From Prevotellaceae bacterium (lineage in GTDB: Bacteria > Bacteroidota > Bacteroidia > Bacteroidales > UBA932): DNA of 5,521 nucleotides. Both the position numbers and the translations under genes were made by a program. The DNA is taken from NCBI GenBank assembly GCA_031289995.1, contig JAITOI010000102.1, positions 1 through 5,521 on the forward strand. The letters are read 5' to 3'. The first letter of the stretch is position 1; every line of letters begins with the position of its first letter. Below the pieces are notes generated by a model that was not told the origin of the DNA, made no database searches, and saw only the letters and a list, made by a program, of their open reading frames with translations. This document shows, one piece after another, positions 1 to 4,554 of this stretch.

Positions 1-740
1 TGTTCGTTTAGCGGATCGCCTGTATCCAATCGGGCAAGCAGCAAGCCATACACGAGCGACTGCGCATAAATATCGCAAAAATCGGCTAATTGGTAGTAGT
101 AGTTGATAGATTTTTCGTATTCGGAGAAGAGGCCTTTGAATTTGGTGTAAAAGCTGTCGGTTTCGTTTTGTTTGTCTTCGATATATTCACGCAATGCCAC
201 AGAGTAGTAAAAACTTTGGGCGGCAAGAGCCGACGCCAACGTTTTTTTGGAATTGATATAGGGAAAATCGTAGAGATAAAAATCGCGCAGAAGATTTTCA
301 AAATCCAAAAGCGCCTTTGTATCGGCAGTCAGCGTAATATCGTGTATCTTTTTGCCGCCTTGCAACAAAATAAAACGGTAGTAGTCGGTAATGATTATGT
401 TTTCGCATGTCTTTGAGTACTTTTTTATTTGCTCGCTGCCAATCAGCTTATCAAGATTATATGACGGCTTTTTACATTCAATAAAGCCCACCAAACTTTT
501 GAACAGCGTCCCTGCATCTTTATAGACGAAAAAGTCGGGCATACCATCTACCTCAATACCGCTGCGGCGGTACTCCTGCACGATAGAAGTTTTGTTCGTA
601 AAAGGCAGCTGCAACCCATTAAACAGCGTTTCAAACGGGGTACGATACAGCATTTCATTGCCGGTGGGATATTGGGCAAAGTAAGCGAAGTAGGTTTTTA
701 CCTGCTGCTCTATTGCGGATATTAAAGATTTATTTACCAT
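1..740 (-). CDS. N-terminal part of a type IIG/ISP-like restriction-modification enzyme (partial)
   Basis: The reading frame opens at ATG 740-738 and stays open to the left edge, giving 246 residues with the C-terminus missing. The order of motifs is that of the nuclease domain in single-chain restriction-modification enzymes: a TGNEMLYRTPFETLF segment (residues 26-40), then GMPDFFVY (66-73), GFIECKKP (85-92) and SEQIKKY (102-108). D69, E88 and K90 fit a PD-(D/E)xK active site, and Q104/Y108 fit the QxxxY motif of RecB-like nucleases. Next comes a segment ending in YAQSLVYGLLLARL (about 225-238), which in this family leads into the N6-adenine methyltransferase domain. Relatives are usually around 900-1100 residues, so most of the protein, including the methylase and target recognition domains, lies outside the window. 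It would cut and methylate DNA in defence against phage. Base composition is poorer in GC than in the radical SAM gene beside it. The family call is strong; the exact subtype (IIG, ISP or a solitary methylase fusion) cannot be decided here. Confidence 0.82.
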   Translation of the reverse strand, partial: MVNKSLISAIEQQVKTYFAYFAQYPTGNEMLYRTPFETLFNGLQLPFTNKTSIVQEYRRSGIEVDGMPDFFVYKDAGTLFKSLVGFIECKKPSYNLDKLIGSEQIKKYSKTCENIIITDYYRFILLQGGKKIHDITLTADTKALLDFENLLRDFYLYDFPYINSKKTLASALAAQSFYYSVALREYIEDKQNETDSFYTKFKGLFSEYEKSINYYYQLADFCDIYAQSLVYGLLLARLDTGDPLNE

Positions 741-808
741 TTTTTTTAAGCATTTATTTTGATTTTTCAAAGAGCCAAAGTCCATTAAAATTCTCTGTAA
801 ACCCGTGA

Positions 809-816
809 CAAAGATA
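809..816 (-). promoter_or_regulatory. Bacteroidota -7 promoter element for the restriction-modification gene
   Basis: On the minus strand these bases read TATCTTTG, an exact match to the TAnnTTTG -7 consensus of Bacteroidota housekeeping promoters. The element lies 68 bases upstream of the ATG at 740, which would leave a leader of roughly 60 nt. I see no convincing TTG -33 element at normal spacing. It implies that the restriction-modification gene is transcribed separately from the radical SAM gene that ends at 860. Confidence 0.55.
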
Positions 817-859
817 ATTCAAATATTTAATCTTACACCATATTTTTTCGCCCGCGCAG

Positions 860-1939
860 CTAAAAATTGGAAGCCTCCTTGAGCTTATTCCAATGGCACA
901 GCAGCAGCCCGCCGTTTTCGTCGTGCAGGTGCATGCCGTTGCCCTCGCAGTAGCGGAAGTATTTGCACGCGGCGCACTCGCCCGTGTGCGCCCACGCGCG
1001 GTTACGGAACGGCTCGTAGCGCGTGTTCCAAACGGTCATAAAATCATCCTTGTAGATGTTGCCCTGAATGAAGTTGGCGCGCAGGTTGGGGCACGCAGAA
1101 ATGCTGCCGTCTGCCAGCACCGACCCGATGTTGATGCCCGCGCGGCAGAAGAAAAAGTTGTCGCGCACCTTGCCCTCGTAATCGCCCAGAAAGCCCTCGC
1201 AGCCGTAGCTTGCGTGAATAAGCCCCTCCCTGCGCGTGTCGCTGATGAAGTCAAACAGCTGGCGAAGCTGCGTGGGCGGCAGCTGTAGCTCCTTGTCCTG
1301 CGCCGCCCGCCCAATGGGGAAAATGGTGAAGATGCGCCACTGCCTGACACCCATGTCGATGAGCAACTTTTTCACGGCGGGCAGCTCGTGAAACGTGCGG
1401 GCGCTGACGCAGGTAACCACGTCAAACGCAAGCTCGTGCTGGGGTTGCGACAGCAGAGCAATGGCGTTGCAGGCGCTGCGAAAGCTCTGAGGGTTGCCGC
1501 GCATCGCATTGTGGGTGGGTTCCAAGCCGTCCAAGCTGACGGTGGCAGCCCGCAAGCCCGCGCCAAGCAAGCGGCGGGCGCGGTCGGGCGTGAGGGCAAG
1601 CCCGTTGGTGACCATTCCCCAGGGAAATTCGCGGCGGTAGAGCTCGTGCCCGCACTGCTCGAGATCGTTGCGCAGCAAGGGTTCGCCGCCGGTGATGACA
1701 ATCATTGTGCGGTGCGGGTTCACGTGCGGACGGATATTGTCCACCACGCGCAGAAAATCGGCGAGCGGCATATCCTTTTGCCGCGCGTCGCGCCGGCAGT
1801 CGCTGCCGCAGTGCCGGCACGCGAGATTGCAGCGCAGCGTGCACTCCCACATCAGGTAGCGCAGCGGATGCGTCGCCGTCTCAACCTTGCGAAACCGCCG
1901 GTACAGCTCCAAACCCAAACGTTTGCGGAGGGATAACAT
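860..1939 (-). CDS. Radical SAM/SPASM enzyme of the rSAM/lipoprotein system (TIGR04133-like)
   Basis: A 359-residue enzyme expected to reductively cleave S-adenosylmethionine and perform radical chemistry on a peptide or protein. C37, C41 and C44 form the CxxxCxxC [4Fe-4S] motif, flanked by C33 and C48 (WECTLRC...HCGSDC). ITGGEPL at 82-88 is the SAM-binding GGE motif. The C-terminal SPASM region carries C265, C283, C322, C325, C331 and C348; spacing C-x12-G-x4-C then CxxCx5C matches SPASM, but G335 sits where a further Cys is usual. There is no signal peptide, so it acts in the cytosol. I chose ATG 1939-1937: the frame extends upstream to 2131, but that part overlaps the lipoprotein gene and its translation is unlike the family. 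The start lies 10 nt after the lipoprotein stop, so the pair is probably co-translated. I recall the family as TIGR04133 (rSAM/lipoprotein system), a name given from memory. Its substrate is unknown to me; the adjacent lipoprotein is the natural candidate. Confidence 0.9.
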   Translation of the reverse strand: MLSLRKRLGLELYRRFRKVETATHPLRYLMWECTLRCNLACRHCGSDCRRDARQKDMPLADFLRVVDNIRPHVNPHRTMIVITGGEPLLRNDLEQCGHELYRREFPWGMVTNGLALTPDRARRLLGAGLRAATVSLDGLEPTHNAMRGNPQSFRSACNAIALLSQPQHELAFDVVTCVSARTFHELPAVKKLLIDMGVRQWRIFTIFPIGRAAQDKELQLPPTQLRQLFDFISDTRREGLIHASYGCEGFLGDYEGKVRDNFFFCRAGINIGSVLADGSISACPNLRANFIQGNIYKDDFMTVWNTRYEPFRNRAWAHTGECAACKYFRYCEGNGMHLHDENGGLLLCHWNKLKEASNF

Positions 1940-1949
1940 ATCGTTGAAA

Positions 1950-2480
1950 TTATTGCTGAGGCTCCAATTCCACCGTGCCCAAATCCCACGTCGCTTCGCC
2001 TGCGTACCAATTGCCGCTGCCGTTTTGCAGCTGCGAACGTGAAATGGTAGCGGTGTCCTGCCTCGCGGCGAAGAACCCGCCGTTGTCGATGCTGTCCGTA
2101 TCTTCAAAGGTAACGCGGAATTTCGCATCATTGTTGGGGAAACCGTCTATCTGCATATCAAACGCTCCGGCGGTGTCGGTGCGGGATTCTGTGCGGCTGT
2201 AGGAGTTGTAAACGGTAGTGTCCTTATGGTCGGTAGCCGTGAGGTAGGTCGTTCCCTGCTCGGCGAAAACGCTAATTCCCGCAATGGGCTGACGGGTAGC
2301 GCGTGCCACCACTTTGCCCTTTATTTTGTAGATCGCTGACGGCGTGCCGTATTCAGTACCGTATTCAGCCGACGGCGTACCGTATTCATCTTTTCCGTCA
2401 GTGTCGCACGCTGCAAACCCCAGCATGACTAACAATGCGGATAAAAGCTTGGTGTAAACGAAAGATAGCTTTGCTTTCAT
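1950..2480 (-). CDS. Radical SAM-associated lipoprotein with EYGTPSA repeats (TIGR04134-like)
   Basis: A 176-residue predicted lipoprotein. Lys2, Lys4 and Lys11 precede a hydrophobic segment (12-22) and a lipobox ending in FAAC, with C25 as the acylated residue. The mature N-terminus CDTDGKDE is acidic, resembling lipoprotein export signals of Bacteroidota surface lipoproteins, so surface display is plausible but inferred. Residues 32-49 are a tandem repeat: EYGTPSA, EYGT, EYGTPSA. From about 51 to 130 there is a carboxypeptidase-regulatory-like beta-sandwich pattern (KGKV...RQPIAGISV, TDTAGAFDM, FRVTFEDTDSIDNGG). The tail (157-172) contains WYAGEATWDLGTVEL. C25 is the only cysteine. It is first in an operon with the radical SAM enzyme and has its own promoter at 2499-2506. 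The YG-x-P segment just after the lipid anchor, followed by Y-x-x-K-G-K-V, is the hallmark I associate with TIGR04134 (from memory). Function is unknown; a likely modification substrate or partner of the enzyme. Confidence 0.87.
   Translation of the reverse strand: MKAKLSFVYTKLLSALLVMLGFAACDTDGKDEYGTPSAEYGTEYGTPSAIYKIKGKVVARATRQPIAGISVFAEQGTTYLTATDHKDTTVYNSYSRTESRTDTAGAFDMQIDGFPNNDAKFRVTFEDTDSIDNGGFFAARQDTATISRSQLQNGSGNWYAGEATWDLGTVELEPQQ
2334..2387 (-). repeat. In-frame tandem repeat encoding EYGTPSA-EYGT-EYGTPSA
   Basis: Read on the minus strand, a 21-base unit beginning GAATACGGTACGCCGTC is followed by a 12-base partial unit (GAATACGGTACT) and a second 21-base unit that differs from the first only at third codon positions. 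All units are multiples of three, so copy number could change without a frameshift. The repeat begins seven residues after the lipidated cysteine of the lipoprotein, a flexible and exposed position. Confidence 0.85.
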
Positions 2481-2498
2481 AGCTCATAAAAATTTCTA

Positions 2499-2506
2499 CA
2501 AAGATA
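2499..2506 (-). promoter_or_regulatory. -7 promoter element of the lipoprotein/radical SAM operon
   Basis: The minus strand reads TATCTTTG, an exact TAnnTTTG match and the same octamer as at 809-816. It lies 18 bases before the lipoprotein ATG (2480), implying a leader of only about 10-15 nt. An upstream TTG (in AATTGAGC) is 15 bases away, shorter than the usual -33 spacing, so the -33 element is uncertain. Confidence 0.6.
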
Positions 2507-2578
2507 CAAAAAATAATGGCTCAATTAAAAAAAACATAAAATTTTTTTGCCCGCCTGCGGCAATTCGGGAAATTCGTG

Positions 2579-2586
2579 TACCTTTG
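2579..2586 (+). promoter_or_regulatory. -7 promoter element of the DUF7935-like gene
   Basis: TACCTTTG is an exact match to TAnnTTTG and lies 17 bases before the ATG at 2604, pointing to a very short leader. A TTTG at 2546-2549 is 29 bases upstream, longer than normal for a -33 box, so only the -7 element is claimed. It also helps choose 2604 over the upstream ATG at 2547, which would precede the promoter. Confidence 0.55.
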
Positions 2587-2603
2587 CGGCAAAACTAAGG
2601 CTT

Positions 2604-3125
2604 ATGGATACTTTTGCGCAACTTTTAATAGCCATGCTGGCGTCGGGGCTGATGCTGGGGGGCGCGACCTACTTGGTGCTGCGCAAGCTGCTGGATGCCG
2701 AGCGCTACCGCCGCAACGTGGAGCTGCTCAGCGCAACGAAGGACATCACCCTGCCGCTGCGCCTACAGGCGCACGAGCGCCTGCTGCTGATGCTGGAGCG
2801 CATCTCGCCGGAGGCGCTGGTGCTGCGCCTGCGCCGCCCCAACACCACCAACGCTGCGCTGCACGGCGAGCTGGTGGCGGCGGTGCGCTCGGAGTTCGAG
2901 CACAACCTCTCGCAGCAGATGTACACCTCCGGCGGCCTGTGGAGCGCCATCTGCGTGGCCAAAAACGGCCTTATTTCGGCCATCAACAGCTGCGCCACGG
3001 ACACCGAGCCGGGCAACAGCTCAATGCAGCTGGCGCAAAGGCTGCTGGAGTGGCACGTGAACAACGAGCTGCCCACCGCCGCCGCCATCCGGCAGCTGAA
3101 GGAGGAGGTGGCGCGGCTGTTTTAA
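2604..3125 (+). CDS. Small membrane-anchored conserved protein, DUF7935-like
   Basis: A 173-residue protein of unknown function. Residues 4-26 form one hydrophobic segment (QLLIAMLASGLMLGGATYLVL), followed by basic residues (R27, K28, R34, R36, R37), so the protein is probably an inner-membrane anchor with a cytosolic helical domain. The core LPLRLQAHERLLLMLERISP (50-69), an FEHNLSQQMY segment (98-107) and the terminal LKEEVARLF resemble a family widespread in Bacteroidota that I recall as DUF7935. The length fits that family. I start at ATG 2604 because it places the membrane segment at the N-terminus and follows a promoter element; the in-frame ATG at 2547 adds 19 residues that do not look like part of the family. 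It is divergent from the lipoprotein operon and convergent with the HTH gene, with 21 bases between the two stop codons, so it is probably monocistronic. Nothing visible ties it to its neighbours. Confidence 0.78.
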   Translation: MDTFAQLLIAMLASGLMLGGATYLVLRKLLDAERYRRNVELLSATKDITLPLRLQAHERLLLMLERISPEALVLRLRRPNTTNAALHGELVAAVRSEFEHNLSQQMYTSGGLWSAICVAKNGLISAINSCATDTEPGNSSMQLAQRLLEWHVNNELPTAAAIRQLKEEVARLF

Positions 3126-3146
3126 GGGAATAGGCGGGTGAACCCT

Positions 3147-3593
3147 CTATCGGTATCTTTTTCGGTATTTTTGCTTATAATTTTTGAAACAAATTGGTTG
3201 AGAAACAATTTCTATACCGTTATTGTTCAAAATTTGTTTTATTAGTTCTTCTGTACAATCAAATTGGATGGCCAAATCAGAAACTGAAACTCCTCCTTTA
3301 AGATAACGTTCTTGAACGCTTTTTTTTTCAGGCTCTGCCAACCGTTTTGATTGTTCTTGTATTTTATTTTGTGGGATATTAATAGATGTAAGGGCATGAT
3401 AATCATTTAAGGTTTTGATAATATCGCTTAAAACAGAAGGGTTAATTTTTATTTCTTGTTTATGTTCAAATTGTTCACCGTGAATTTTTTGTATAATGCG
3501 TACATATTGGTTCCTACCATTATACTCTACAAGGTCAATGAGAAAGGTGCTTTTCTCATATTCAAGCAATTTTGTTTTAAGAATGACTCCCAT
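3147..3593 (-). CDS. Probable DNA-binding protein: PC4-like N-terminal domain plus C-terminal HTH
   Basis: A 148-residue protein that I do not recognise with certainty. Residues 1-66 show alternating strands and a final helix (STFLIDLVEYN, QYVRIIQKI, QEIKINPSVLSDIIKTLNDY), a pattern reminiscent of PC4-like single-stranded nucleic-acid-binding domains; this is inference. After a charged linker (about 76-92), residues 93-128 (SVQERYLKGGVSVSDLAIQF, then TEELIKQILNNNGIEI) look like a helix-turn-helix of the resolvase/sigma-70 region 4 type. The C-terminus is strongly basic (KNYKQKYRKRYR). Role inferred: transcriptional regulator or nucleoid-type protein. The start ATG 3593-3591 follows an A-rich leader lacking a Shine-Dalgarno. 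It begins 21 bases after the AEC transporter stop, on the same strand, so read-through is possible. The gene is strikingly AT-rich against GC-rich neighbours, suggesting separate acquisition. A run of nine A residues separates the two domains. Confidence 0.7.
   Translation of the reverse strand: MGVILKTKLLEYEKSTFLIDLVEYNGRNQYVRIIQKIHGEQFEHKQEIKINPSVLSDIIKTLNDYHALTSINIPQNKIQEQSKRLAEPEKKSVQERYLKGGVSVSDLAIQFDCTEELIKQILNNNGIEIVSQPICFKNYKQKYRKRYR
3320..3328 (-). repeat. Homopolymer A9 tract inside the HTH gene
   Basis: On the coding (minus) strand codons 89-92 read GAA AAA AAA AGC, giving nine consecutive A. Insertion or loss of one A would end translation before the helix-turn-helix: +1 A gives KRSRTLS then a stop, -1 A gives about 24 altered residues then a stop. 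The tract could be slippage-prone or phase-variable, though nine A in an AT-rich gene can also arise by chance. Confidence 0.8.
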
Positions 3594-3614
3594 TTTATTT
3601 TTTTTGCAAAGTTT

Positions 3615-4553
3615 CTATATATTTTTGCAATTTTCGCTAAAAACCGCCTGTAGCACGAAGTACCACAGCGTGGAGGTGAAGAACCCCACCACGATGCCCA
3701 GCCCCACCACCAGCGAGCAGTAGCGCGGGCTGAGGTTGCTTTGGCTCACCAGCAGGCTCGCGGTGATGTGCGACGACATGCCGGCCTCGAACACGCTTAT
3801 TTTGGCCAGCGTGCCGCCCGACTGCATCAGCAGCGCCAGCGCCAGCACGAGGCAGGGCGCCAGCAGCAGCTTGTAGAAGATGCCCACCGTGAGCAGCCGC
3901 CACTCCCGCTTTATCTCCCCCAGCCGCAGCTGTAGCCCAATGGAGAACAGCGCCATGGGCGACATCGTGGCGATGAGCTTCTCCAGCAAGGGCGTGGCCG
4001 CAGATATGTCCGCAAAGCGCGGCAGTGTCAGGGCTACCATGCAGGCGATGAAGGGCGGAAAGCGCAGTATTTTTTTGAAGATGAAGAGAAAGTTGGCGGT
4101 GCCGCTGCTGCTCTTGGCCGACGAGGCGCGCAGCACCGTGGCCACGCCGATGGTGGCAAAGATGATGAACGTTACCTGGTCGAACACCACGGCGTGGCTG
4201 ATGGCGGCCTCGCCGTAGAAGGCCGAAATCATGGGGAAGCCCAGAAAGGCCGTGTTGCCCAGCCCGCAGATGACGAACAGCGCCGTGCGCGAGGCCGGCA
4301 GCAGGCGCCGCCGGTAGTCGTAGGCGCTGACAAACACCCACGCGCCGCCCCACACCAGCAGGGGGCCAAGCGCGGGCAGCAGCAGCGCCGTGCTCCACTG
4401 TATGGCGGGCACAAACCGCAGCGCCAGCGCCGGCAGCGCCACGTACAGCACCCATGCGTTAACACTCTTGTACGCATCGGCAGGCAAAAGCTTCAGGCGC
4501 GAAAGCAGCACCCCCACGCCGACGCAAAAAACGATGAGGATAAAGTTAAGCAT
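3615..4553 (-). CDS. AEC-family (auxin efflux carrier-like) membrane transporter
   Basis: A 312-residue integral membrane protein with about ten hydrophobic segments, the normal length and architecture for the AEC family (Pfam Mem_trans), which exports or imports small organic anions such as carboxylates or amino acid derivatives. Diagnostic stretches are NAWVLYVALPALALRF (32-47), GLGNTAFLGFPMISAFYGE (97-115), MSPMALFSIGLQL (197-209) and FEAGMSSHITASLLVSQSN (255-273), which fit the two crossover motifs of the five-plus-five helix fold. A polar loop (about 142-152) separates the halves. The start ATG lies one base after the TGA of the upstream MFS gene (TGAAATG), with a purine-rich GAAGGG just before it, so translation is almost certainly coupled. 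No ligand can be assigned from sequence; family membership is secure. Confidence 0.9.
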   Translation of the reverse strand: MLNFILIVFCVGVGVLLSRLKLLPADAYKSVNAWVLYVALPALALRFVPAIQWSTALLLPALGPLLVWGGAWVFVSAYDYRRRLLPASRTALFVICGLGNTAFLGFPMISAFYGEAAISHAVVFDQVTFIIFATIGVATVLRASSAKSSSGTANFLFIFKKILRFPPFIACMVALTLPRFADISAATPLLEKLIATMSPMALFSIGLQLRLGEIKREWRLLTVGIFYKLLLAPCLVLALALLMQSGGTLAKISVFEAGMSSHITASLLVSQSNLSPRYCSLVVGLGIVVGFFTSTLWYFVLQAVFSENCKNI

Positions 4554-4554
4554 T

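Noticed and set aside
90..416. Plus-strand frame opposite the restriction-modification gene
   Set aside because: The minus-strand frame carries clear nuclease motifs throughout this stretch; the plus-strand translation shows none.
842..867. Inverted repeat (ATTTTT...AAAAAT with GC core) at the radical SAM stop, as a terminator
   Set aside because: The stem is mostly A-T with an asymmetric internal loop, overlaps the stop codon and lacks a following U-tract; too weak to call.
1388..1936. Long plus-strand frame opposite the radical SAM gene
   Set aside because: It is an antisense shadow of a GC-rich gene, with an Ala/Arg/Val-rich translation and no recognisable domain. Similar frames opposite or within the AEC, MFS and DUF7935-like genes were dropped for the same reason.
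1940..2131. 64-residue N-terminal extension of the radical SAM frame
   Set aside because: It lies entirely within the lipoprotein gene in another frame, its translation is low-complexity Arg/Ser/Ala/Pro-rich, and family members begin near the ATG at 1939.
2562..2576. Direct repeat AATTCG with a nine-base period upstream of the DUF7935-like gene, possible operator
   Set aside because: Six-base units in an intergenic region are expected by chance and nothing links them to a regulator.
2547..2603. Upstream ATG for the DUF7935-like protein
   Set aside because: It lies before the TACCTTTG promoter element and adds 19 residues that separate the N-terminus from the membrane segment.
3126..3146. 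GGGTGAACCC hairpin between convergent genes as a bidirectional terminator
   Set aside because: Only three to four base pairs with a tiny loop and no U-tract; could be chance.
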